NCBI GenBank assembly: GCA_018223185.1
Contig: JAAEYW010000016.1
Span: 27,440 to 91,439 of the forward strand
Reading direction: 5' to 3'
Origin: Oceanospirillales bacterium
Lineage (GTDB): Bacteria > Pseudomonadota > Gammaproteobacteria > Pseudomonadales > Balneatricaceae
Length of the DNA: 64,000 nucleotides
Each line of letters begins with the position of its first letter. Within the stretch, counting starts at the first letter, position 1. The translations under genes were made by a program, and so were the position numbers. Positions 34,313 through 43,545 of the stretch are shown one piece after another. The notes under the pieces are model-generated. The model saw only the letters and a program-made list of their open reading frames with translations, ran no database searches and was not told where the DNA came from.

Positions 34313-35494
34313 ATGACTTCTACTTTAACAATTGAGCCGCAGAGTGAAATCGTAGCTGCGGCATCTGTCAAAACCTCCAAAATGCCTCTTTGGAAGCAGG
34401 AGGGGGCAGAGCCTTTTCTGCGAATAGAAAACATTACCAAAAAATTTGGTGAGTTTACCGCCGTCGATAATATCTCTCTGGATATCTATAAAAACGAACT
34501 GTTTTGTCTTTTAGGCGGTTCCGGTTCTGGTAAAAGTACTCTGCTGCGTATGCTGGCAGGCTTTGAGTCACCTACAAGTGGCCGTATTATCATTGATGGG
34601 GTTGATATGGCCGGTATTCAGCCATGGAAACGTCCGGTCAATATGATGTTTCAGTCCTACGCCTTGTTTCCCCATCTGTCGGTAGAAGAGAATGTTGCCT
34701 TTGGCCTGAAGCGTGAAGGGCTTGATCGCTCTGAGGTTAAACAGCGCGTGGCTAAAATGCTGGATATGGTGCAGCTGGGGCATCTTGGTAAGCGTAAGCC
34801 TAATCAGCTCTCCGGTGGTCAGCGTCAGCGTGTTGCGCTGGCCCGTTCTCTGGTGAAGCGACCAAAGCTGCTGCTGCTGGATGAGCCGTTAGGTGCTCTG
34901 GATAAGAAGTTACGCGAAGAGACACAGTTTGAGCTGATCAATATTCAGGAAGAGCTGGGGGTGACCTTTGTCGTGGTAACCCACGATCAGGAAGAGGCAA
35001 TGACGCTGGCCAGCCGCATCGGTGTTATGAATCACGGTGTTATTGTTCAGACCGCTGAACCTCACGATGTATACGAATACCCGAACAGTCGTTTCGTGGC
35101 TGAGTTTATCGGTTCGGTCAATCTGTTTGAAGGCCGGGTAGTTGAAGACCTGCCTGATTCTGTAAAGATAGATTCAAAAGATGCCGGGAAGATCCTCCAT
35201 GTGTATCATGGCATCAGTTGTGCTCCGAACCAGAAGGTTCATGTTGCGCTGCGTCCGGAAAAAACCCATATCAGCAAAGAGAAACCGGAACAGCAGGAAA
35301 ACTGCATTAAGGGTGTGATTGAAGAGACTGCTTATATGGGCAGTTTGTCTGTCTATCGGGTGCGTCTGGCCAGCGGGATGGAGGTGCGTGTCACTCAGCC
35401 GAACACCACCCGTGAATTAGGTGCCCGGCTGACCTGGAATGATGAAGTGTATCTTTACTGGGATATAGACAGCAGCGTGGTGTTGACATCATGA
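34313..35494 (+). CDS. potG: Putrescine ABC transporter ATPase
   Basis: A 393-residue ATPase. Walker A is LLGGSGSGKSTLL, the signature LSGGQRQRVALARSLVK, Walker B LLLLDEPLGALDKKLRE and the switch histidine is in VVVTHDQEEAM. A C-terminal TOBE domain (about residues 300-390) is usual for PotG. It powers the PotFGHI importer. Its stop overlaps the potH start in ATGA, so these are translationally coupled. Confidence 0.9.
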   Translation: MTSTLTIEPQSEIVAAASVKTSKMPLWKQEGAEPFLRIENITKKFGEFTAVDNISLDIYKNELFCLLGGSGSGKSTLLRMLAGFESPTSGRIIIDGVDMAGIQPWKRPVNMMFQSYALFPHLSVEENVAFGLKREGLDRSEVKQRVAKMLDMVQLGHLGKRKPNQLSGGQRQRVALARSLVKRPKLLLLDEPLGALDKKLREETQFELINIQEELGVTFVVVTHDQEEAMTLASRIGVMNHGVIVQTAEPHDVYEYPNSRFVAEFIGSVNLFEGRVVEDLPDSVKIDSKDAGKILHVYHGISCAPNQKVHVALRPEKTHISKEKPEQQENCIKGVIEETAYMGSLSVYRVRLASGMEVRVTQPNTTRELGARLTWNDEVYLYWDIDSSVVLTS

Positions 35495-36447
35495 GTATTC
35501 AGACCGGTTCTGCCTGGGTGGAGGGCTCCGGTTCACGCCTGGCAAAGTATAATTTACTTAATCGAATTAACTGGGGGCGGTTTTCGGTTATCGCGATCCC
35601 CATGCTCTGGCTGGCAGTTTTTTTCTTTGTACCCTTTTTGGTGGTGTTTAAGATTTCTCTGTCAGAAACAGCCATTGCAGTGCCGCCCTATACCGCATTG
35701 CTGGACTGGAACCTGGAAGACGCGTTTATCAATCTGAAGCTGAATCTGGGGAACTATCTGTTCCTGTTTGAAGATTCGTTTTATATCGATGCATACCTGA
35801 GTTCGATTAAGATTGCTGCAATCTCAACGGTGTTTACATTGCTGATTGCGTTTCCGATTGCGTATATGATCGCCCGAAGTAAGCCGACAACCCGGGCGTT
35901 GCTTTTGTCACTGGTGATTCTGCCTTTCTGGACCTCCTTTCTGTTACGGGTGTATGCCTGGATGGGGTTTCTTAAGAAGAATGGCCTGATCAATGAGTTT
36001 TTGCTGAGTACCGGTATCATCGATCAGCCGCTTATTATGTTGCAGACCGATTTTGCCGTTTACATCGGTATTGTTTATACCTATCTGCCATTCATGGTTC
36101 TGCCGCTCTATAGTGCGCTGGAAAAAATGGATATCACGTTACTGGAAGCGGCTGAAGATCTGGGCTCAAAACCGGCAACCAGCTTCTTTCTGATCACGGT
36201 GCCGATGGCGATGCCGGGTATTATCGCCGGCTGTATGCTGGTGTTTATTCCGGCGGTGGGCGAATTTGTTATTCCGGCGTTGCTGGGTGGCTCTGATACG
36301 CTGATGATCGGACGGGTATTGTGGGATGAGTTTTTCCTCAATCGTGACTGGCCGATGGCTTCGGCGGTTGCTGTTGTGATGCTGATTGTGCTGGTGTTGC
36401 CAATCATGATGATCCGAAACAGTCAGGGTAAAGAGGAGGCGGTCTGA
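35491..36447 (+). CDS. potH: Putrescine ABC transporter permease 1
   Basis: A 318-residue permease with six core helices. The coupling motif is EAAEDLGSKPATSFFLITVP. The N-terminus carries a longer soluble stretch typical of PotB/PotH. It overlaps potG by four bases and potI by one, confirming one operon. Confidence 0.9.
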   Translation: MSIQTGSAWVEGSGSRLAKYNLLNRINWGRFSVIAIPMLWLAVFFFVPFLVVFKISLSETAIAVPPYTALLDWNLEDAFINLKLNLGNYLFLFEDSFYIDAYLSSIKIAAISTVFTLLIAFPIAYMIARSKPTTRALLLSLVILPFWTSFLLRVYAWMGFLKKNGLINEFLLSTGIIDQPLIMLQTDFAVYIGIVYTYLPFMVLPLYSALEKMDITLLEAAEDLGSKPATSFFLITVPMAMPGIIAGCMLVFIPAVGEFVIPALLGGSDTLMIGRVLWDEFFLNRDWPMASAVAVVMLIVLVLPIMMIRNSQGKEEAV

Positions 36448-37265
36448 TGAAACGTAGATCTCTGTTTTTAAATACGACCGCGACTATGGGATTTATCTTT
36501 CTGTATGCGCCAATGATCGCACTGGTGGTATACAGCTTCAATAAGTCCAAGCTGGTAACGGTCTGGGGTGGCTGGTCGCTGAAGTGGTATGGTGAGCTGT
36601 TCCGCAATGATCAGATTATCGATGCGGCTCTGTTAAGCTTTAAGATCGCCTTCATTAGCGCCAGTGCTGCTGTAGTTCTGGGCACTATGGCGGGATTCGT
36701 GCTGAGTCGCTTCAGACGTTTCCGGGGCAAGATGCTGCTGGCGGGCTGGATCAGTGCGCCGCTGGTAATGCCTGAGGTGATCACCGGTCTTTCACTGCTG
36801 CTGCTGTTTGTAGCGATGGAAGGGGCGTTTGGCTGGCCATCGGGTCGTGGCACCAGCACCATCATTATCGCCCATGTTACCTTCTGTATGGCGTATGTCG
36901 CGGTAATTGTTCAGTCGCGTCTGTCGCAGCTGGATGAAACCCTGGAAGAGGCTGCAATGGATCTGGGTGCCAAGCCCTCATCGCTGTTCTTTCTGGTGAC
37001 GTTGCCTCTGATTATGCCAGCGGTTATTTCTGGCTGGTTGTTGTCCTTTACCATGTCTCTGGATGATCTGGTTATCGCCAGCTTCGTATCCGGGCCGGGT
37101 AACAGTACGTTGCCGATGGTGATCTTCTCCAAGGTGCGTCTGGGGGTTTCGCCTGAAGTGAATGCGCTGGCGACACTGATGATCGCGGTGGTTGCGATTG
37201 GTGTGACGGGGGCGATGTATCAGATGCGGCGTCAGGCAAAACTGCTGGAGAAGCAGGGCGGCTAA
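36447..37265 (+). CDS. potI: Putrescine ABC transporter permease 2
   Basis: A 272-residue permease with six helices and the coupling motif EAAMDLGAKPSSLFFLVTLP. It begins at the last base of potH, with a strong GAGGAGG upstream. With PotH it forms the membrane channel. A clear terminator follows 16 bases after the stop. Confidence 0.9.
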   Translation: MKRRSLFLNTTATMGFIFLYAPMIALVVYSFNKSKLVTVWGGWSLKWYGELFRNDQIIDAALLSFKIAFISASAAVVLGTMAGFVLSRFRRFRGKMLLAGWISAPLVMPEVITGLSLLLLFVAMEGAFGWPSGRGTSTIIIAHVTFCMAYVAVIVQSRLSQLDETLEEAAMDLGAKPSSLFFLVTLPLIMPAVISGWLLSFTMSLDDLVIASFVSGPGNSTLPMVIFSKVRLGVSPEVNALATLMIAVVAIGVTGAMYQMRRQAKLLEKQGG

Positions 37266-37281
37266 TTCGGGGCTTTATGTC

Positions 37282-37309
37282 AGCGCCCACTCCGAGTGGG
37301 CGCTTTTGT
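37282..37309 (+). terminator. Terminator after potI
   Basis: An 11-base stem AGCGCCCACTC/GAGTGGGCGCT with a T-rich tail. Read-through into the next gene, 22 bases on, is still possible. Confidence 0.8.
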
Positions 37310-37330
37310 TTTAAGGGTGAGAAACAGATT

Positions 37331-38044
37331 ATGAAAATAGGTATTCTGGCGACCGGTATTACACCGGATGAGTTACTGGGTCAGTATGGCTCTTACGCAG
37401 ATATGGTTGAGCAGTTGTTTGCGCTGGTTGACGCTGATTTTGAATATGTCGTGTTTGATGTGCGAGAGGGTATCTTCCCGGACAGTGCTGAACAGTGTGA
37501 TGGCTGGGTGATTACCGGGTCAAAGTTTAATGTCGATGAAAATCGCGACTGGATGCAAAAACTTAAAGAACTGATTCTTGAAATCGATGCCTGTAGCCGC
37601 CCTTTGCTGGGGATCTGCTTTGGTCATCAGATTATTGCTGATGCGTTTGGTGGCAAGGTTGAGCCATATCAGGGCGGCTGGGGCGTGGGGCTGCATAGTT
37701 ATCAGTTGCTCGGTGACAATCCATTTATAAAAGATGGGGCCGATCATTTTTCGATCAGCGCGATGCATCGTTACCAGGTCACTGAAAAGCCCGAAAATGC
37801 CAGAGTCTTTGCTCACTCTGATTTCTGTAAATACGCAGGTCTGGTGTATGGCGACAAAATCCTCACTGTGCAGGCGCACCCTGAGTTTAATCTGCAATAT
37901 GAAACGGATTTAGTGGCGCTGCGAAAGGGTGTTGTGATCCCTGAAGATGTTGCTGATGCTGGACTGGAAGCGTTGCGCGCCAAGGGTGCGGCCACCGACT
38001 CGGAGCGGGTCGCTCGCTGGATGGTTGGCTTTCTGGGTCGGTAA
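37331..38044 (+). CDS. Class I glutamine amidotransferase, COG0518 type (copy 1)
   Basis: A 237-residue single-domain glutamine amidotransferase. The nucleophile cysteine is in LLGICFGHQIIADAFGG and the histidine-glutamate pair in VQAHPEFNLQY. It resembles the amidotransferase part of GMP synthase, not E. coli PuuD. In this position, directly behind puuA and potFGHI, it may hydrolyse gamma-glutamyl-GABA, the PuuD step. That is an inference. The start at 37331 begins the conserved MKIGILATG; the longer frame back to 37277 overlaps the terminator. Confidence 0.75.
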   Translation: MKIGILATGITPDELLGQYGSYADMVEQLFALVDADFEYVVFDVREGIFPDSAEQCDGWVITGSKFNVDENRDWMQKLKELILEIDACSRPLLGICFGHQIIADAFGGKVEPYQGGWGVGLHSYQLLGDNPFIKDGADHFSISAMHRYQVTEKPENARVFAHSDFCKYAGLVYGDKILTVQAHPEFNLQYETDLVALRKGVVIPEDVADAGLEALRAKGAATDSERVARWMVGFLGR

Positions 38045-38070
38045 GCCGGGTTTGTCTGATGAAAGTTAAG

Positions 38071-38094
38071 ACCGCTGTTTTCAGCGGTTTTTTT
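38071..38094 (+). terminator. Terminator between the two amidotransferase genes
   Basis: ACCGCTG and CAGCGGT with a TTTT loop, then a run of T up to 38094. Confidence 0.78.
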
Positions 38095-38107
38095 ATTTGG
38101 AGGCGTT

Positions 38108-38830
38108 ATGAAAATCGGGATTCTGGCGGCAGGTAGTAATGAAGGTGACCTGTTGGCGCAGTTTGGTTCATTTGCGCAGATGACAGAGACGATGCTGGCG
38201 GGTGCTGGGTTTGATTTCCAGACCTGGGATGTCCGGCTGGGCGCGTTTCCCGATTCAGCCGCGCAGTGTGATGGTTGGGTGATTACCGGCTCACCCTTTA
38301 GTGCTTATGAACCGCTGACGTGGATCTCACCTCTGGAGCAGCTGATCAGGGAGATCGATGGGGTAGAGCGGCCGTTGGTGGGGATCTGTTTTGGTCATCA
38401 GATTATTGCCCAGGCGCTGGGCGGGTCAGTGGTTAAGTCTGATTTGGGATGGGGGTTGGGTATCGATAGTTATGCTCCCGTAGGTAGGGGTGAGGGCCTG
38501 CTTGGGTGTGATCCGATACCTCTGCATGTTATCCATCAGGATCAGGTGGTTGTCCTGCCTGAGCGTGCTGAACGGCTTGCAGGTTCCGCTTTTTGCCCGA
38601 ACGGGGTGCTCAGATATGACGATCACATTTTTACCCTGCAGGCTCATCCTGAATTTACTCTGGAATATATGCAGGTGCTGCTTGCCTGGATTGCTCCTGA
38701 GCACATAAGTTATCAGGATGCCGGGAGTGCCATGCACTCGTTGCGCACGCAGCAGGCCAGGGCGGCGGTGATTATTGATCAGATTGTTGCTGTTCTCCAT
38801 AGTGCTCAGTCACACAGTGGATCGGTTTAA
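38108..38830 (+). CDS. Class I glutamine amidotransferase, COG0518 type (copy 2)
   Basis: A 240-residue paralogue of the preceding gene. The nucleophile motif LVGICFGHQIIAQALGG and the histidine-glutamate motif LQAHPEFTLEY are kept. Outside the motifs the two differ considerably (for example the loop around residues 115-160), suggesting different substrates. The stop lies 59 bases inside the convergent LysR gene. The substrate is unknown; a gamma-glutamyl amine is plausible from context. Confidence 0.75.
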   Translation: MKIGILAAGSNEGDLLAQFGSFAQMTETMLAGAGFDFQTWDVRLGAFPDSAAQCDGWVITGSPFSAYEPLTWISPLEQLIREIDGVERPLVGICFGHQIIAQALGGSVVKSDLGWGLGIDSYAPVGRGEGLLGCDPIPLHVIHQDQVVVLPERAERLAGSAFCPNGVLRYDDHIFTLQAHPEFTLEYMQVLLAWIAPEHISYQDAGSAMHSLRTQQARAAVIIDQIVAVLHSAQSHSGSV

Positions 38831-39746
38831 GCTGGGGTGAAAATATCTCCCAGCGCCTTCTTATATCGTCGGTCTGCTGGCGCAGCCAGTGCTCAAACCG
38901 TTGTACTTTCGGTCGTTTGAAGTGGTGTTCAGGTGCGACCAGATAATAATCAAAACTGCTGGGCAGGTAGATCGGCAGTGGGCAGGTGAGCTGGCCACGT
39001 TCAATCAGTTCATATATCAGGCTGAAACGGGCGGCCGCCACTCCTTGTCCGCTTAATAAGGCTTCCACCAGAATGTTGGAGTCGGTGACCTGTAATCGGT
39101 GGGTTTTCGGTGTGCCAGGCAGGCCTAGGGCTGTTTCAAACAGTGGCCAGAGATCTTTCATGTCCGGAGCGTCATCCGTCAGCAATGGCAGTTCTTTCAG
39201 CTGTTCTGCGGCGGGCCTGTTGTGGTTGATCAGTGATGGGTGACAGACCGGCAGTATATAATCCCGCATCAGCAGTCGGCTGCTCAGGCCGGGGTAGTCT
39301 CCCTTACCAAAGCGGATCGCCAGGTCGAGCGTGCTGTCGTCAAAGCTGTCCAGTGTTATTCCCGGTGATATGTGGATGCTCAGGTTTTCTTCCTGAGACT
39401 GAAAATTGCCGAGTCTGGGTACCAGCCAGCGGCTGGCAAATGAGGGTAGGGTGCTGAGTGTCAATCGTTGAGGGGCGGGATCATCATTGAGTCGGTCGAT
39501 CCCTTGTTCCAGGCTGTGAAAGGCTTTGCTTATATACGGCAGAAGTTGTTGTCCCTCCCGGGTGAGTTCAATATCGCGTGTAAGGCGATGAAACAGTGTG
39601 ACTCCTAACTGCTGCTCGAGGGTCTTGATCTGTTGGCTGATGGCGGCTTGGCTGACATAGAGCTGCTCGGCTGCCAGCTTGAAGCTTTTCATCTCAGCGG
39701 CATGTCGGAAGGCCTGCAGTGCTTTAAGTGAGGGAAGACGGGTCAT
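38772..39746 (-). CDS. LysR-family regulator (GcvA-type)
   Basis: A 324-residue LysR regulator. The N-terminal domain (LPSLKALQAFRHAAEMKSFK, LYVSQAAISQQIKTLEQQLG) belongs to the GcvA/AmpR subgroup, and an effector domain follows. The start is placed at 39746 by homology to other GcvA-type proteins; 39758 is an alternative. Its 3' end overlaps the second amidotransferase by 59 bases, unusual for convergent genes. Target unknown, perhaps amino acid or polyamine genes. Confidence 0.8.
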   Translation of the reverse strand: MTRLPSLKALQAFRHAAEMKSFKLAAEQLYVSQAAISQQIKTLEQQLGVTLFHRLTRDIELTREGQQLLPYISKAFHSLEQGIDRLNDDPAPQRLTLSTLPSFASRWLVPRLGNFQSQEENLSIHISPGITLDSFDDSTLDLAIRFGKGDYPGLSSRLLMRDYILPVCHPSLINHNRPAAEQLKELPLLTDDAPDMKDLWPLFETALGLPGTPKTHRLQVTDSNILVEALLSGQGVAAARFSLIYELIERGQLTCPLPIYLPSSFDYYLVAPEHHFKRPKVQRFEHWLRQQTDDIRRRWEIFSPQLKPIHCVTEHYGEQQQSDQ

Positions 39747-39870
39747 GATAGCTTCCATTACGACTTATAAATAAGAAAAACTTAATTATAAGGTGTTAAA
39801 ACTCGTTTGTCGTCAGTTGGGTAAACCTCGAATATAGGCTTTATGCATCAGCCGTTAAATGGGGTTTTTT

Positions 39871-40071
39871 ATGAAATCGATAGTATTAAATCAAAAAGAT
39901 ATTGAATCAGGTTGTAAAGAAAAACTTAGCTATTGGTCTGCTTTGCAATGCTGGTTACAGCGTTATCGTAGTCGTCGGATGTTGCTGCAGCTGGATAGAG
40001 AGCAACTTAAAGATATTGGTATTACACGGGAGGAGGCGCTTGAGGAGGTGCGTAAGCCTTTCTGGCGATGA
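39871..40071 (+). CDS. DUF1127 small protein
   Basis: A 66-residue protein with the C-terminal DUF1127 motif (LLQLDREQLKDIGITREEAL). Such arginine-rich small proteins are common in proteobacteria and in some species affect phosphate or carbon metabolism through RNA turnover. The start at 39871 follows a TGGGG stretch; an in-frame ATG at 39859 lacks any ribosome site. The gene stands alone. Confidence 0.75.
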   Translation: MKSIVLNQKDIESGCKEKLSYWSALQCWLQRYRSRRMLLQLDREQLKDIGITREEALEEVRKPFWR

Positions 40072-40120
40072 GGTTCAGACGCGGGGCGGAGTGAATTTGC
40101 TAAATAGCAGGCATAAAAAA

Positions 40121-40140
40121 AGCCTGATCGTAATCAGGCT
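40121..40140 (-). terminator. Terminator for the cold-shock gene
   Basis: AGCCTGAT/ATCAGGCT with a CGTA loop. On the minus strand a run of seven T follows. Confidence 0.8.
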
Positions 40141-40187
40141 TTCTTGTGTCAGCTATTCAGATCAGAGATCTGTCAGCTTACACGGTC

Positions 40188-40394
40188 TCAGATAGCAACG
40201 ATGTTTTCTGCTTGTGGACCGCGCTGACCTTGAGTTACAGAGAACTGTACCTGCTGGCCTTCTTCAAGAGTTTTGAAGCCGTTGCTCTGGATTGCACTGA
40301 AGTGTGCGAATACGTCAGGGCCGTTTTCCTGCTCGATGAAACCGAAGCCTTTGTCAGCGTTAAACCATTTAACAGTACCGGTTACAGTAGCCAT
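40188..40394 (-). CDS. Cold-shock domain protein (CspA family)
   Basis: A 68-residue cold-shock protein. RNP1 (KGFGFI) and RNP2 (VFAHFS) are intact, and [17 protein letters not shown] opens the domain. It binds single-stranded RNA and DNA and acts as RNA chaperone. A long AT-rich 5' region (40395-40599, on the minus strand) may form a typical cold-shock leader. Because several paralogues usually exist, no specific csp letter is given. Confidence 0.92.
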   Translation of the reverse strand: MATVTGTVKWFNADKGFGFIEQENGPDVFAHFSAIQSNGFKTLEEGQQVQFSVTQGQRGPQAENIVAI

Positions 40395-40599
40395 GTTAGT
40401 TGTCCTATTTTATAAATAATGTTTTGCCATCAGAGATGGCAGATGATGCAGGAATTTTTACTATACATTATGGAAACAGGACGAGAAGCTGAAACAGGAT
40501 CTTCGAAATGATGCATAAAAATACGGTGAATCTTCAAGCAGGTATTAATATATACATATAGTTTTTTTATATCAACACTTAAATTATATATTTTCAACT

Positions 40600-42066
40600 T
40601 TAAGCGGTTTCCGGTGCATTTGAAGACGCCCCTTCTACCTGATTACGGGATCTGGATTTCGCCCGGTACAGTGCTTTATCTGTACGATTAAACAACTCAG
40701 TGGCAGATTCCTGGCCGATATATTCAGCTATACCAAAACTAGCGGTCACGCCAAGCCTGAGATCATCAACCATCAGTAAGGACTCTTCTATCTGCAGGCG
40801 CATTTTTTCCGCGACCAGGCGGGCGTTTTCCTGATTGCAGTCAGGCAGGACGATAAAGAATTCGTCGCCACCCCAGCGGCAAATCGTGTCTGATTTACGC
40901 AGGGAGTCAGTCAGAATGGTGGCGACCAGAGTCAGTACTTTATCGCCCAGAAGGTGGCCATGGGTGTCATTAAAAACCTTGAAATGATCGATATCGACCA
41001 GAATGGTGGAAACCGGATTCTGGTGACGATCGGCAAAACTGAGAATCTGCACATAGGTTGATTCAAACGCGTGGCGACTGGCGGTGCCGGTCAGCGGGTC
41101 GGTGTTTGCCATAAACTCTAAGCGGCGCTGATACCCGCCCAGGGTAAAGTGTTGCAGTAGCAGCACGATCAGGATAACCACCAGGCTGATAGCGAGGTTG
41201 GCCCACAGTGTCGCGGTAATTTTTGATTCGCTGTGTTGTGTATGCTCAACAATCAGATACCAGTTCAGTTCAGGAACAAAACGGGTTTTTATAAGATATT
41301 TCCGGTCACCATTACTATAGCTGTATGAACCGCTGGGGGTGCTCAGTATCAGGGGGGCAATATCGCGAAGCCCGGCAACCTTTTGGATAGTGTCAGCACC
41401 GCTGAACTGGCTGCCCTGCAGGGTGACGTTTCCCTGGCGATCAATGAAATAGACCTGGCGGCCATAGCGGTTCTGGTAAACTTCAATCAGCTCTTTGATT
41501 CTTTGCGATGACAGGCCAACGCCGATAATTCCCAAAAAGCGTCCCTGGGCATCGTTTACCTTATGGTTGACGAACAGGGTTGTGGTTGAAGAATCTGCGG
41601 TATCCTGATCAAGGTTGATATCGAACTCAGTTGGTGTTTTGCGGCTGGTGAAATACCATTTATCGGTCGGATCCGATTCAGACACCTGTTTGAGGATCCC
41701 TGAGCTGTGGTAGTAGATCGCTGTCTTTTCAGACACAAAAAAAGCGGTGAAAGCGTTGTAGCGTGTCTGGATTGATGTCAGGTAGCGCTGCATCTGCCTG
41801 GGGTGTAATTCGCCGTCCTCAATCCAGTCGTGAACAAAAGTGTCATGCGCCATCAAAGATGAGACCAGTACCGGTTGCAAAAGGTCCCGCTGCACCTCTG
41901 AATAGATCGTGTCACTGGTCAGGGGCAGGGTATTGGTTTTGATGTGCTGGTTCAGAGAACTGTTGGCCACATAATAGCTGATCAGGCTGATGGCTGAGAA
42001 AGCGGTGACCAGCAGCAGGCTGCTGATCAGGATAAAAGAGGGTTTGCGTAACGTTATATGGCTCAT
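40600..42066 (-). CDS. Membrane diguanylate cyclase with Cache-type sensor
   Basis: A 488-residue protein: one N-terminal helix, a large periplasmic Cache-like domain (about residues 50-280, with LGIIGVGLSSQRIKELIEVY), a second helix (about 285-305) and a C-terminal GGDEF domain (intact motif in RWGGDEFFIVLPD). It should make cyclic di-GMP in response to an external small molecule. No RxxD inhibitory site is seen in the expected position. It stands alone between csp and the second potF. Confidence 0.88.
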   Translation of the reverse strand: MSHITLRKPSFILISSLLLVTAFSAISLISYYVANSSLNQHIKTNTLPLTSDTIYSEVQRDLLQPVLVSSLMAHDTFVHDWIEDGELHPRQMQRYLTSIQTRYNAFTAFFVSEKTAIYYHSSGILKQVSESDPTDKWYFTSRKTPTEFDINLDQDTADSSTTTLFVNHKVNDAQGRFLGIIGVGLSSQRIKELIEVYQNRYGRQVYFIDRQGNVTLQGSQFSGADTIQKVAGLRDIAPLILSTPSGSYSYSNGDRKYLIKTRFVPELNWYLIVEHTQHSESKITATLWANLAISLVVILIVLLLQHFTLGGYQRRLEFMANTDPLTGTASRHAFESTYVQILSFADRHQNPVSTILVDIDHFKVFNDTHGHLLGDKVLTLVATILTDSLRKSDTICRWGGDEFFIVLPDCNQENARLVAEKMRLQIEESLLMVDDLRLGVTASFGIAEYIGQESATELFNRTDKALYRAKSRSRNQVEGASSNAPETA

Positions 42067-42272
42067 TATATCTTATCTGTCGGAAAGCAAATTATCGGGC
42101 CGACAGCCGAAATCATCCCTGGTGTCGATAACTTATCTTATCAGAATCGCGCAACTTACTCCCCATAGAATTGTGTTGTAAAGTGGTTGTCCGGTTCAGG
42201 TAGTACGCTGTCCGTTATTGTCGTTACCGGGCAGGGACTGTCCCTTATCAGACAAAAAATCAGGCAAAAAAA

Positions 42273-42292
42273 AACGCCCCGAAAGGGGCGTT
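42273..42292 (-). terminator. Terminator for the second potF gene
   Basis: AACGCCCC GAAA GGGGCGTT, with a long A-run on the plus strand that is a T-run downstream on the minus strand. Confidence 0.88.
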
Positions 42293-42327
42293 AATATGGA
42301 GTAAAGCTGTTTCAGTAAACTATCGGA

Positions 42328-43449
42328 TCAGTTGCCTGTTTTGATATTTGACCAGGTGCGGCTGCGCACCCGGGCAACATTTGCGGGCAGTGTTGCCGGC
42401 ATATAGAGGCGTGACCGGGTTTCTGCATCCGGATAGATCGCAGTATCGGCGGTGATTTCAGGATCGACCAGGTCAGTGGATGCCGTATTGGGGTTTGCAT
42501 ACCATACGTAGTTGGTAATATCCGCGATGATCTCCGGACGCAACAGGAAATTAATGAACTTATGTGCGTTTTCAGCGTGTTTGGCATCGGCTGGGATCAG
42601 CAGCATATCAAACCAGATCTCAGTTCCCTGTTTCGGGATGCTGTAACTGATCTCAACGCCTTTGCCTGCTTCTTCCGCCCGGGCCTGTGCCTGGAAGACA
42701 TCGCCGGAATAGCCGATCGCTACACAGATATCGCCATTTGCCAGGTCGTTAACATACTGAGATGAGTGGAACTGACGCAGATAGGGGCGAATGTTTCTGA
42801 GTACATTAGCCGCGGGACTATCGCTCGTATGGTTCGCTTTAGTGGTGTCGGTTGACGACTGACCTGCGTAGAGCAGGGCCAGTGGATACATCTCATCGGG
42901 TGAGTCCAGGAAGGTGACGCCGCACTCAGCCAGCTTTTTCATATTCTCCGGATTAAACACCAGTTCCCAGCTGTCAACGGGGGCATCGTCCCCCAGAACT
43001 GCCCGCACCTGTTCAGGGTTGTAGCCTATCCCTGTTGTTCCCCAGAGGTAGGGCACGCCATACATGTTGCCGGGATCTTTTTTATCCAGCAGAGTCATCA
43101 GGGATGGGTCGAGATTGCTGATATTGCTGAGTTTGTTTTTTTGTAGTGGCTGGAATATACCGGCTCTGATCTGTTGCTCCATAAAGTGAGCGCTGGGCAC
43201 AACAAGATCATAGCCAGAGTTACCTGCCAGCAGCTTGGCTTCCAGTGTTTCATTGCTGTCGTAGACGTCATAAACCACTTTGATCCCGGTCTCGGCTTCA
43301 AATTTGGCTATGGTATCTTCAGCGATATAGTCGGACCAGTTATAGAAGTTCAGAACCTCTTCGGCCTGGGCAAGGGGAGCAGAAGCAGCAAGGCTCAGGG
43401 TAGATATTTGCAATGCTTTTCTGATCAGCGAAGGTACAGCTTTCTTCAT
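42328..43449 (-). CDS. Putrescine-binding periplasmic protein (copy 2)
   Basis: A 373-residue PotF-type binding protein, paralogous to the one at 33052. The signal peptide ends PLAQAEEV and the mature start VLNFYNWSDYIAEDTIAKF is conserved, as is the polyamine pocket (PYLWGTTGIGYNP, GTEIWFDMLLIP). No ATPase or permease lies nearby, so it may use PotGHI. It follows puuA copy 2 by 96 bases on the same strand. GAGGCGG precedes the start. Confidence 0.85.
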   Translation of the reverse strand: MKKAVPSLIRKALQISTLSLAASAPLAQAEEVLNFYNWSDYIAEDTIAKFEAETGIKVVYDVYDSNETLEAKLLAGNSGYDLVVPSAHFMEQQIRAGIFQPLQKNKLSNISNLDPSLMTLLDKKDPGNMYGVPYLWGTTGIGYNPEQVRAVLGDDAPVDSWELVFNPENMKKLAECGVTFLDSPDEMYPLALLYAGQSSTDTTKANHTSDSPAANVLRNIRPYLRQFHSSQYVNDLANGDICVAIGYSGDVFQAQARAEEAGKGVEISYSIPKQGTEIWFDMLLIPADAKHAENAHKFINFLLRPEIIADITNYVWYANPNTASTDLVDPEITADTAIYPDAETRSRLYMPATLPANVARVRSRTWSNIKTGN

Positions 43450-43545
43450 AGTGAACCGCCTCTCGTTGGAGTTGTAAGATTAGGTTGTAGCAATCTGTCG
43501 TGTTGCACCTCAATCTGCAGTGATGCAGATTGAGGTGCAGAGTTA

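Noticed and set aside
37282..37330. Upstream start for the first amidotransferase
   Set aside because: It would put coding sequence through the potI terminator, and homologues begin at MKIGIL.
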